Shown: positions 25,896-32,599 of the stretch, in pieces | Numbering within the stretch: position 1 is the stretch's first letter | Layout of the letters: each line of letters begins with the position of its first letter | Source: an uncultured Selenomonadales bacterium | GTDB taxonomy: Bacteria > Bacillota > Negativicutes > Selenomonadales > Selenomonadaceae | Assembly (NCBI GenBank): GCA_946411735.1 | Contig: CAMKFB010000019.1 | Span: 1-32,599, forward strand | Length of the DNA: 32,599 bases | Reading direction: 5' to 3' | Notes under the pieces: model-generated | Seen by the model: the letters and a program-made list of their open reading frames with translations, nothing else | Told to the model about the DNA's origin: nothing | The model's database searches: none | Position numbers and translations under genes: made by a program

Positions 25896-26663
25896 TCACG
25901 CCTGCCGCGTCGAATTTAACACTTCGTCGGCCAGACTCAGATAAACCTGCGCGCCGCGTGAACGCTTGTCGTAAGCGATGATCGGCATGCCGAACGACGG
26001 CGCCTCCGACAATCGTACGCTCCGCGGGATGAACGTCTCGTAGACCAGATAGCCGAAATTTTTTTTGACCTCGGCGATCACCTGTTGACCCAACCGCGTG
26101 CGCGCGTCGTACATCGTCAACAGCACCCCGTCGATCGCCAACAGCGGATTGTAATTGCTCTTGACCAGCTCGATCACGTGAAGCAGTTGCGTGACGCCCT
26201 CGAGCGCGTAGAACTCGCATTGGATCGGGATCAGTACCGCATCGGAGGCGTTGAGCGCGTTGAGCGTTAACAGCCCCAGCGAAGGCGGGCAATCGATCAA
26301 TATAAAATCGTACGCGTCGAGAAGAGTTTCGAGTGCCTCGCGCATCTTAAATTCCCGCCCGTCGAGCGCGGCAAGTTCGACCTCCGCCCCCGCAAGGTTG
26401 ATATTCGAAGGAATGATCTCGACGCCGAAGTCGGATTTTTGGATCGCGGCGCGCGCGTCGAGCCCGTTGATCATCACGTCGTAAATCGTTTTGGCGTCGG
26501 ATAGCTTGTCGATGCCGAGCGCACTTGCCGCGTTGCCTTGCGGGTCGCAATCGATCAAAAGCACCGTTCGACCCTTGGCGGCAAGCGACGCGCTGAGATT
26601 GACGGCGGTCGTGGTCTTGCCGACGCCTCCCTTCTGATTGGCGATCGAAATTGTCCTCGCCAC
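25896..26663 (-). CDS. parA: Chromosome partitioning ATPase ParA (Soj)
   Basis: A 255-residue deviant Walker-A ATPase (KGGVGKTTT, signature Lys11 and Lys16), with LIDCDPQGNAAS (Walker A-prime) and FILIDCPPSLGLLT (Walker B). It binds nucleoid DNA as an ATP dimer and is stimulated by ParB. The start is GTG 26663 with GAGGTG eight bases upstream. The small size without an N-terminal HTH marks a chromosomal (type Ib/Soj) protein. Confidence 0.96.
   Translation of the reverse strand: MARTISIANQKGGVGKTTTAVNLSASLAAKGRTVLLIDCDPQGNAASALGIDKLSDAKTIYDVMINGLDARAAIQKSDFGVEIIPSNINLAGAEVELAALDGREFKMREALETLLDAYDFILIDCPPSLGLLTLNALNASDAVLIPIQCEFYALEGVTQLLHVIELVKSNYNPLLAIDGVLLTMYDARTRLGQQVIAEVKKNFGYLVYETFIPRSVRLSEAPSFGMPIIAYDKRSRGAQVYLSLADEVLNSTRQA
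26170..26185. other. Weak parS-like site inside parA
   Basis: TCGATCACGTGAAGCA matches 12 of 16 bases of the general parS consensus, including the central CACGTG. The right half is good and the left half poor. parS sites inside or near parAB are common, but this degree of match may arise by chance. Confidence 0.25.
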
Positions 26664-26696
26664 TGCGCAACACCTCTCTTTGTTTTCTTTAAAGAT

Positions 26697-26725
26697 ATTT
26701 TGCCAACAAAAAACCGCGCCGTCAA
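26697..26725 (-). promoter_or_regulatory. Possible promoter of parA
   Basis: On the minus strand TTGACG (26720-26725), a 17-base spacer and CAAAAT (26697-26702), in the 76-base gap between whiA and parA. It would allow the par genes to be read apart from rapZ-yvcK-whiA. Confidence 0.45.
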
Positions 26726-26739
26726 TAGCTAATTGGGAA

Positions 26740-27621
26740 TTAGGATTGGCGCAACTCGTTGGCGATCTTTCGCAGCCCGCGCATTCGATATTTCAGCCCC
26801 GACCGCGAAACGTACAAAATCGACGCCAGCTCAGGCATCGACATTTCGGGATGACGCAGCCGCGCTTGAGCGGTCTCGTCGAGCTCGAAAGGAAGTTCGA
26901 CGCCGTGATCGAGGATCAGTTTGATGTCGGCAAGCTGCCGTTGCGCCGCATCGACCGACCTCTGCAGATTATACGTCTCGCAATTGACCAATTGATTCGC
27001 CAGCCGCCGCACACTCTTTATATTGCGCGCGATCTCGCATCGCTCGACCGCTTGAGGCGCGCCGGCGAACGACAGAAAGTCAACTATCGACTCGTAATCC
27101 TTGAGGTAGACGACAAACTGCTCGTGGCGGACGAAAATCCTCACGGGGAAGTCGAGCCGATTCATCGACCGCGCCAAAAATTGCGCCGCCTGTTCGCGCG
27201 GCGACGAGACTTCCCAATGATAAGTGTGCTTCTCGGGGCGGCTGATGGTGCCGGTCGAAAGGAACGCACCGCGCAAATACGCCGCTTGGCAGCAATCCTC
27301 CGTCGGAAATTCTTCGCCGAAAAAATTTCGCAGCAGCGGCTCGCTCGGATCACTGCAGTACAATCGAATGTAGTACCGCTTGTTTCGATATCGACCTTGG
27401 GAGCGGGTGACGGCAATCGCGGAGCGGGCATCGGGGTAAAGGCGTCGGACGAGATACAGCGCGCGGCGCACGACGGCGGCGGAGTGATTGGAGTATTCGA
27501 GGCGGTTGTCGACGAGAATGCCTCCGATTTTTAAAATCGCGTGGAGCTCGGAGCGAAGGCAACAATCGGCGGGCGCGTCAAACTGAATGAGTTCGGCTTT
27601 TACGTCTGATGCAAAAGACAT
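26740..27621 (-). CDS. whiA: WhiA-family DNA-binding protein
   Basis: A 293-residue protein with the WhiA design: N-terminal MSFASDVKAEL, a degenerate LAGLIDADG homing-endonuclease fold (AAYLRGAFLSTGTI... HWEVSSPREQA) and a C-terminal helix-turn-helix (MPELASILYVSRSGLKYRMRGLRKIA). It lacks endonuclease catalytic residues as usual. WhiA controls sporulation division in Streptomyces and affects division and chromosome segregation in Bacillus. It follows yvcK by 16 bases. It is slightly shorter than the common ~310 residues. Confidence 0.93.
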   Translation of the reverse strand: MSFASDVKAELIQFDAPADCCLRSELHAILKIGGILVDNRLEYSNHSAAVVRRALYLVRRLYPDARSAIAVTRSQGRYRNKRYYIRLYCSDPSEPLLRNFFGEEFPTEDCCQAAYLRGAFLSTGTISRPEKHTYHWEVSSPREQAAQFLARSMNRLDFPVRIFVRHEQFVVYLKDYESIVDFLSFAGAPQAVERCEIARNIKSVRRLANQLVNCETYNLQRSVDAAQRQLADIKLILDHGVELPFELDETAQARLRHPEMSMPELASILYVSRSGLKYRMRGLRKIANELRQS

Positions 27622-27637
27622 CGCAGATCGCCTCGAT

Positions 27638-28933
27638 TCAAGAATGTGTGCGCGGCTGCATCTCGTAGATGACTTTCATCGCCGCCGCGCATAACTTTTC
27701 GGGATCGTGACGCCCCGCTTCCGTTTCGCTGATCAAATCCGCTTTGATCAAACCCATCCCCAATGCGTTGATCTTATCCTCGTCGATCACGACCGCCTCC
27801 GCTCCCAACTCCGCACACATCTCCTCGGGAATCGGCGCGCTGTTGACCAATACGTAATCGATCACGCCCTTGCCCGCGTGGTCGAGGATCGCCTTCGCGT
27901 GCATCGACGCCGTATAGCCGTCCGTTTCGCCCGGCTGCGTCATCACATTGCAAATATATATCTTGAGCGCCTTGCTTTTTTGCAGCGCTTTCGCCACGCC
28001 CTCCACCAACAAATTCGGCATGATGCTCGTATATAAACTGCCGGGTCCCAAAATAATCGCGTCCGCCGTCTCGATCGCCTCGAGCGCCGCCGGTACCGCC
28101 GGAACCTTTTTCGGATATAGTCTCACCCGTCGAATTTTCTTATGCGCCTCGGGGATTTGCGACTCGCCCTCGACCACCGAGCCGTCCTCCATTATCGCGT
28201 CGAGCCGCACGTGCTCTTTGCTCGCCGGCAACACCCGCCCCTTGACCGCCAGCACTTTCGACGACTCCTGCAGCGCCGTCTCCATATCGCCCGTCACTTC
28301 GTTCATCGCCGCGATAAATAAATTCCCGAAGCTGTGTCCCGCCAGCGCCGTTTTGCCCTCGAATCGATACTGAAACAATTTTTCCATCAACGGCTCGGTG
28401 TCGGCAAGCGCCACCAGACAGTTCCTCAGATCGCCCGGCGGTATGATCCCCAGCTCTTCTCTCAACCGTCCGCTCGAGCCTCCGTCGTCGGCGACCGTCA
28501 CCACCGCAGAGACATTGCTTGTCGACGATTTTATTCCTCTCAACAGCACGCTCAACCCATGCCCGCCGCCGATTACCGTCACCGCCGGTCCGCGTCCGAG
28601 TTTGCGCTTCTCGTAGATCAGATCGACCAGTCGATCCGATGTCTCGGGCAATAAAACTACGATGATCGAGCGGATGATCTGTCGCGTCGCGAACATCATC
28701 ATCGACAGCCCGACCACCACCACCGCCACGCCCGTCAGCGTTGTGATCATATAATTGTAGCCGCCCGTTGACAAGTATACCAGCCGAAAAATTTCCTCCT
28801 CGATCCGATCCAGATATTTATAATTGAAAACCAGCGCCAGCCCGAGTCCGATCAGCAGCACTCCGAGCGCGAACAGCAGCAGCCACCGCTTGAGCCGCAT
28901 GCCCGGGTAGAGCCACTTCAAAAGGTGAAGCAA
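27638..28933 (-). CDS. yvcK: YvcK/CofD-like gluconeogenesis factor with N-terminal membrane anchor
   Basis: A 431-residue protein. Two N-terminal helices (about 16-36 and 61-82) precede a CofD-like nucleotide-sugar binding domain: TVIGGGHGLS at 119-128, ADDGGSSGRLR at 148-158, GDLRNCL, GHSFGNL and ILGPGSLYTS. The B. subtilis protein binds UDP-GlcNAc and is needed for growth on gluconeogenic carbon; the membrane-anchored version is an added feature here. The start is TTG 28933, with GAAGGAGTGA formed by the end of rapZ. Confidence 0.93.
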   Translation of the reverse strand: MLHLLKWLYPGMRLKRWLLLFALGVLLIGLGLALVFNYKYLDRIEEEIFRLVYLSTGGYNYMITTLTGVAVVVVGLSMMMFATRQIIRSIIVVLLPETSDRLVDLIYEKRKLGRGPAVTVIGGGHGLSVLLRGIKSSTSNVSAVVTVADDGGSSGRLREELGIIPPGDLRNCLVALADTEPLMEKLFQYRFEGKTALAGHSFGNLFIAAMNEVTGDMETALQESSKVLAVKGRVLPASKEHVRLDAIMEDGSVVEGESQIPEAHKKIRRVRLYPKKVPAVPAALEAIETADAIILGPGSLYTSIMPNLLVEGVAKALQKSKALKIYICNVMTQPGETDGYTASMHAKAILDHAGKGVIDYVLVNSAPIPEEMCAELGAEAVVIDEDKINALGMGLIKADLISETEAGRHDPEKLCAAAMKVIYEMQPRTHS

Positions 28934-28938
28934 TCAAA

Positions 28939-29931
28939 TCACTCCTTCGTCAGACCCGTCTCCCAAACGTCGTTTTTCATCAGGTCGCGATGCTCGAGGT
29001 TGACCGCGTAGCCGCGCCGGCTGAGGAACTCGAAAATGTATTTGGCGATGTAAACCGAGCGGTGCATGCCGCCGGTGCAGCCGATTGCGATCACGAGTTG
29101 ACTCTTGCCCTCCTTGACGTATTGCGGCACGAGAAAATCGATCAGCGCGTCGAGCCGCTTCTCAAATTCTTGAGTGACGGTTTTCGACTCGATGTAAGCG
29201 GCGACTTCGGGGACGGCGCCCGATTTATGCTTGAGCGTGTCGATGTAAAACGGATTGGGCAGGAAGCGCACGTCGAGAACCATGTCGGCGTCGAGCGGCA
29301 TGCCGAATTTGAATCCGAACGAGAGCACGTTGATATTCATTCGATCGCCTTCGTGAGTGCTGAACAGCTTCAAAATTTTATCCTTGAGCTCGACCTTGGC
29401 AAGGTTGGAGGTGTCGATGATGTACGTCGCCTTGCTTCGGACGATCTCGAGCCGCGCGCGTTCCTTGCAAATGCCTTCGGAAATTCGAGACGACGGCGCC
29501 ATGGGATGTCGACGGCGCGTCTCTTTGTATCGACGGATGATCGCTTCGTCGGAGGCGTCCATGAAGAGAACTTCGTAGGCTTGATCGGCTTTATCCATGT
29601 CCTCGAGCACACGAGCGAGAGTGTCGAAAAAATCTCGGCTGCGCGTGTCGACGACGAGCACAACGCGTTTGACGTGACCGCCGACGTGATTGCACAGCTC
29701 GACGAACTTGGGAATGAAGATCGGCGGGAGATTGTCGACGCAAAAATAGCCGAGATCCTCAAGGAAGCGGCAGGCAAGAGTTTTGCCGGAGCCGGACATG
29801 CCCGTGACGATCACCAGTCGAGACTGCTCGTCGTCGGCGCCGATATTTTTTGAGGAGATGCTGCCCTCGGCGTTTTCGCGCTTGACGTTGCTGAGGTCGA
29901 TCTCCGACGCAATTTTATCCATCTCATCCAT
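28939..29931 (-). CDS. rapZ: RapZ/YvcJ nucleotide-binding adaptor
   Basis: A 330-residue protein with a P-loop GMSGSGKT at 44-51, VDNLPP, VDTRSRDFF, RRYKETRRRHP and the C-terminal IGCTGGMHRSVYIA that binds GlcN6P-pathway metabolites and RNA in E. coli RapZ. An extra ~36-residue hydrophilic N-terminus makes it longer than the usual ~290. AAGGTGAG precedes ATG 29931; an internal start has not been excluded. It leads the rapZ-yvcK-whiA set. Confidence 0.93.
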   Translation of the reverse strand: MDEMDKIASEIDLSNVKRENAEGSISSKNIGADDEQSRLVIVTGMSGSGKTLACRFLEDLGYFCVDNLPPIFIPKFVELCNHVGGHVKRVVLVVDTRSRDFFDTLARVLEDMDKADQAYEVLFMDASDEAIIRRYKETRRRHPMAPSSRISEGICKERARLEIVRSKATYIIDTSNLAKVELKDKILKLFSTHEGDRMNINVLSFGFKFGMPLDADMVLDVRFLPNPFYIDTLKHKSGAVPEVAAYIESKTVTQEFEKRLDALIDFLVPQYVKEGKSQLVIAIGCTGGMHRSVYIAKYIFEFLSRRGYAVNLEHRDLMKNDVWETGLTKE

Positions 29932-29963
29932 GATGACTCACCTTCCAATAATTTTTTCCGCCC

Positions 29964-30075
29964 GATGGGGCAACGGTTTTGGGGCGCCCGCGACCGTGAG
30001 CGCTGTTTTTATTTGAAAAAAATTTTTTCGAGGGTGGGCGGGCGGGTCGAAAAAATTTTTTTCCGTCGCCCCATC
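29964..30075. repeat. Nested palindrome with a G-quadruplex motif in its loop
   Basis: In the 146-base gap between the HAD gene and rapZ, GATGGGGC-A-ACGG (29964-29976) pairs with CCGT-C-GCCCCATC (30063-30075), 12 of 13 positions; the odd one becomes a G-U pair in minus-strand RNA. Inside is a perfect 17-bp inverted repeat (30015-30031 with 30047-30063), composed of A7T6CGA and its complement. Its 15-base loop at 30032-30046 reads GGGTGGGCGGGCGGG, four G triplets with one-base loops, the textbook three-tetrad G-quadruplex pattern on the + strand. The RNA of the flanking genes carries the C-rich complement. Confidence 0.85.
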
Positions 30076-30077
30076 AA

Positions 30078-30881
30078 TTATCGATTGAACACAAAACGGT
30101 CGACCGCCGCCGCAAATCCGTCCTCGGCGCAAAGCCCCGTCACATATCGGCACGCCGCCTTTACGTCGTCAGACGCATTGCCCATCGCCACGCCCACGCC
30201 CGCCGCGCGGAGCATCGGCACGTCATTGCCCGAGTCGCCGATCGCCAGCGTCTCTTCGATCGACAGCCCGTACCGCGCCGCCAAAATTCTCAACGCCTTC
30301 GCCTTCGACACGCCCTTCGATGTGATCTCAACGTACTGCGGATTCGACTTCACCGCGTCGAGCCGATCCCCGAACGTCGCCGTCAAAATCTTGATCGACT
30401 CATCCGAAGCTGCCGCGCCGTCGGTCACCAGCAGCGCCTTATAACTGCCCTCCGAAAATTTCTCGAGCGCATCCCAACCGACCGCCTCGCCCTTGACGTT
30501 GACCGCCGCCTCGTAACCGTCAGACAACTCATTGCGTCGAGCGTAGCGAAGTTGATCTCCCGCATACGTCTGCAAATGCCAACCACGCTCCCGCGCAAAT
30601 TCGATCAGCTCAAGCATCAGCTCCGCCGGCAGACAATCTTCGTGGATCACTTCGCCCGTTGTCGATTTGATCAGCGCCCCGTTATATGCAATGAGCGGTC
30701 CGTCTACGCCCGCCGCTCGAGCGATCGGCAGCGTCGCGCGATACATCCTCCCCGTCGCCAATGTGAAGATCACGCCCGCGCCGACCATCTCATGCACCGC
30801 GCGGAGATTTTTTTCCGAGATCGCCCGCCCCGTCACCAACAACGTGCCGTCGATGTCGGTCACGAACAGTTTTATCGCCAT
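30078..30881 (-). CDS. Cof-type HAD-IIB phosphatase
   Basis: A 267-residue sugar-phosphate or FMN-type phosphatase. The four HAD motifs are visible: DIDGTLL with D9 and D11, LATGR, Lys in GVSKAKAL and GDSGNDVPML with the metal-binding Asp pair. The C2B cap lies between motifs II and III (SYKALLVTDG..., VEITSKG). ATG 30881 is chosen with GGAGTGA upstream. The small-molecule substrate cannot be named. Confidence 0.9.
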   Translation of the reverse strand: MAIKLFVTDIDGTLLVTGRAISEKNLRAVHEMVGAGVIFTLATGRMYRATLPIARAAGVDGPLIAYNGALIKSTTGEVIHEDCLPAELMLELIEFARERGWHLQTYAGDQLRYARRNELSDGYEAAVNVKGEAVGWDALEKFSEGSYKALLVTDGAAASDESIKILTATFGDRLDAVKSNPQYVEITSKGVSKAKALRILAARYGLSIEETLAIGDSGNDVPMLRAAGVGVAMGNASDDVKAACRYVTGLCAEDGFAAAVDRFVFNR

Positions 30882-30907
30882 TGAGATCACTCCAATTTTT
30901 TTGTCTC

Positions 30908-30936
30908 ATTTTCGCATATCAAGCCCAATTTTTCAA
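30908..30936 (-). promoter_or_regulatory. Possible promoter for the leftward HAD gene
   Basis: On the minus strand TTGAAA (30931-30936), a 17-base spacer and GAAAAT (30908-30913). Both boxes are 4 of 6 matches. Confidence 0.4.
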
Positions 30937-30946
30937 CGGCTTGCGC

Positions 30947-30975
30947 TTGATAATCAGAATCCCTTCAATTATAAT
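30947..30975 (+). promoter_or_regulatory. Promoter for the small membrane protein-HAD-MBL group
   Basis: TTGATA (30947-30952), a 17-base spacer and a perfect TATAAT (30970-30975), about 30 bases before the TTG start at 31006. Confidence 0.75.
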
Positions 30976-31005
30976 GGCGACGAAGTAATTTTTGGAGGTG
31001 ATCGT

Positions 31006-31224
31006 TTGGTTAAAGTCGATCGTTTGAAACGAGTGATCAAAGAAATTTTGCGTCCTTTCGATTGCCTTCTGCTCGTCGCGGCGGTGTTTCTGTTCGCGAA
31101 ATTCGACTACGACAATCTCGAAATCTCCGACATCATCTACATCGTCCTGTTCAGCATGTGGTTCACGATGCTCATCGTGCGCGCGGTGATCATGTATAAA
31201 GGCAAGGGAGGAAAAAGGCGTTGA
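31006..31224 (+). CDS. Small membrane protein of unknown function
   Basis: A 72-residue protein: a basic N-terminus (VKVDRLKRVIKEILRPFD), two hydrophobic segments near residues 19-31 and 40-62 split by a short acidic FDYDNLEISD, and a very basic tail (KGKGGKRR). The start is TTG 31006 with a full GGAGGTGA at 30994-31001. The stop overlaps the next gene (TTGA). I do not recognise the family. Confidence 0.7.
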   Translation: MVKVDRLKRVIKEILRPFDCLLLVAAVFLFAKFDYDNLEISDIIYIVLFSMWFTMLIVRAVIMYKGKGGKRR

Positions 31225-32030
31225 GGAAGGCAGCGTTTTTCGACATCGACGGCACGCTTATCGACGTGTCCAAGGGAATGAATGAGCCGTCCGCTCGAGT
31301 CCGCGCGGCGCTCCGACGCCTCAAGGACGAGGGCAATTACATATTCATCGCGAGCGGTCGCCCGATCGAGTTCATCGATCCCGAGATTATGACGCTCGAG
31401 TTCGACGGCTTTGTGCTGATGAACGGCGCGGTCGTGCAGGTCGGCGACAATATTGTGTTCGATGAGCCGATCGATCGAAAGCTCGTCGAGGAGCTGATCG
31501 GATTTTGCGACGCGCATGGCGTCGAGTACATTTTCGAGAGCCATCCGTGCGTTTATCTCAAAAAAAATTTTAAGCTGATGGAGGCTTTTTTCAATCGGTT
31601 CCTCGACGTCGGGCGCTTCGTTCGCGAGTTCGATCAAGAAAAGATCGCCGTCCACAAGATGGAGTTCGTGAGCGGGCATTTCGACGAGGCGATCAAGGAT
31701 TTTCACGATCGTTGGCTCAACTCCGATGTGCTGACGGGCATCACCGATCCGTCCCACTACAACAATCTCGAGTTGTATTCTCGAAAGAATACCAAGGGCA
31801 GCGGCATTTTGCACGCGCTCGAGTATCTGAACATTCCCGTCGAGAACAGTTTTGCGTTCGGCGACGGGCTAAATGATCTCGAGATGATTCAGACGGTCGG
31901 CTGCGGGTGCGCGATGGGCAACGGCAATCCGAAATTGAAGGCGCTTGCGAAGCATACGGTTCCGAGCGTGCACGAGGACGGAGTGGCGGTCGGGATCGAA
32001 AAATATATTCTCGAGGCGACGCACGGATGA
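31221..32030 (+). CDS. Cof-type HAD-IIB phosphatase (second, divergent copy)
   Basis: A 269-residue HAD hydrolase with FFDIDGTLID (D8, D10), IASGRP, the lysine in KNTKGSG and FGDGLNDLEMI. The cap region carries YIFESHPCVYLKKNF. The start TTG 31221 overlaps the previous stop, and GGAGG lies at 31208-31212. It differs from the HAD protein encoded 340 bases away in the other direction, so the two are not a recent duplicate. The substrate is unknown. Confidence 0.88.
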   Translation: MRKAAFFDIDGTLIDVSKGMNEPSARVRAALRRLKDEGNYIFIASGRPIEFIDPEIMTLEFDGFVLMNGAVVQVGDNIVFDEPIDRKLVEELIGFCDAHGVEYIFESHPCVYLKKNFKLMEAFFNRFLDVGRFVREFDQEKIAVHKMEFVSGHFDEAIKDFHDRWLNSDVLTGITDPSHYNNLELYSRKNTKGSGILHALEYLNIPVENSFAFGDGLNDLEMIQTVGCGCAMGNGNPKLKALAKHTVPSVHEDGVAVGIEKYILEATHG

Positions 32031-32599
32031 AACTGAAAAAATTTTTGTCGGCGCTGGCATTGCTGTCGACATTGGTATTCGCGGGCTGCGGATCGCAACA
32101 AACCTCCGCGCCGTCGACGACCGATCAGCCCGGCAATCAATCGACGGCGACGGTCGAGCAACCGACAGTCAAGGGCGATCTGACGATCCAAATGCTCAAC
32201 GTCGGTCAAGGCGACGCGATTTTGATTCAAACGAAGAAGCAGAACATCCTGATCGACACGAGCGACATCGACGAGCGCGAGAAGTTGGTGGCGGAGCTCG
32301 ACAGGACGAAGATCAAAAAGCTCGACCGAGTGATATTGACGCATCCGCACGCGGATCACATCGGCGGCATCGAGCGGCTGTTGAAGGACGGCAAGCTCAA
32401 CATCAAGGAGATCGACGACAACGGCATGCCTTCGACGTCGAAGATTTATACCAATTACGTGAAGGCGGCGGAGGCGCGCGGGATTCCGATCGGGCATTTG
32501 AAGGACGGCGACGTGCTTGATTTCGGCGGCGGCGTGAAGTTTACGGTGTTTTATCCGACGAAGACGCTGGTCGAGGCGGGCTCGAAAAAAAGTTACAAG
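32027..32599 (+). CDS. ComEC/Rec2-type metallo-beta-lactamase-fold lipoprotein, cut by window end
   Basis: The first 191 residues are in the window. A lipoprotein signal ends in VFAGC with Cys21, then a Ser/Thr/Gln-rich linker to about residue 50. The hydrolase fold starts at LTIQMLNVGQGDAILIQ and includes the zinc motif HPHADH at 106-111 followed by IGG. This is the arrangement of free-standing ComEC C-terminal domains, which are thought to be nucleases or phosphodiesterases. It overlaps the HAD stop by ATGA. The C-terminal metal ligands are outside the window. Confidence 0.88.
   Translation, partial: MKLKKFLSALALLSTLVFAGCGSQQTSAPSTTDQPGNQSTATVEQPTVKGDLTIQMLNVGQGDAILIQTKKQNILIDTSDIDEREKLVAELDRTKIKKLDRVILTHPHADHIGGIERLLKDGKLNIKEIDDNGMPSTSKIYTNYVKAAEARGIPIGHLKDGDVLDFGGGVKFTVFYPTKTLVEAGSKKSYK

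Noticed and set aside
29977..30063. Simple intrinsic terminator after the HAD gene
   Set aside because: The stem is AT-rich with a C-rich loop in the RNA sense and is followed by A-rich, not T-rich, sequence, so it does not fit a standard terminator.

Overview
The window looks like chromosomal DNA of an anaerobic, diderm Firmicute of the Negativicutes type (Selenomonas/Veillonella relatives). This is inferred, not proven. The support is the Firmicute gene order rapZ-yvcK-whiA and parA-parB-DUF4446, a membrane-anchored YvcK, an LPS-type GT8 glycosyltransferase with DUF4422, DcuB, and a membrane [NiFe] hydrogenase. DNA is GC-rich and full of palindromic words (CCGCGCGG, CTCGAG, CGATCG). Eleven of the 36 protein genes appear to start with TTG. 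No prophage, IS element or CRISPR array is visible.

Left part (1-15.5 kb). Two leftward genes, a truncated YnbB-type PLP enzyme and a P-loop kinase, diverge from gatC-gatA through back-to-back consensus promoters. After gatA comes a Uma2-like nuclease gene where gatB would be expected. A housekeeping run follows: pyrH, frr, uppS, cdsA, a small secreted protein and dxr. The usual step from dxr to rseP is interrupted by a four-gene surface/glycan cassette: a secreted C-type-lectin protein, a secreted GH43-like beta-propeller, a GT8 transferase and DUF4422. Then come rseP and an Lrp regulator overlapping a class I aminotransferase.

Middle (15.5-21.4 kb). tRNA-Arg(CCG) has its own near-consensus promoter and is followed by dcuB, which ends in a bidirectional terminator facing rpsT. 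Leftward genes encode the cytochrome b, large and small subunits of an uptake [NiFe] hydrogenase. With DcuB next door this suggests H2-driven fumarate respiration. No maturation genes are in view.

Right part (21.4-32.6 kb). A long leftward series reads HAD phosphatase, rapZ, yvcK, whiA, parA, parB, DUF4446, an M23 peptidase and a MATE transporter fused to an anti-sigma-type ATPase domain, ending at a terminator. A rightward group diverges from the HAD gene: a small membrane protein, a second HAD phosphatase and a truncated metallo-beta-lactamase-fold lipoprotein.

The most unusual non-coding structures are a 17-bp perfect inverted repeat with a canonical G-quadruplex motif in its loop, nested in a larger palindrome (29964-30075), and a ~175-bp imperfect palindrome before dxr (7362-7535). 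There is no gene-free stretch above 300 bases.
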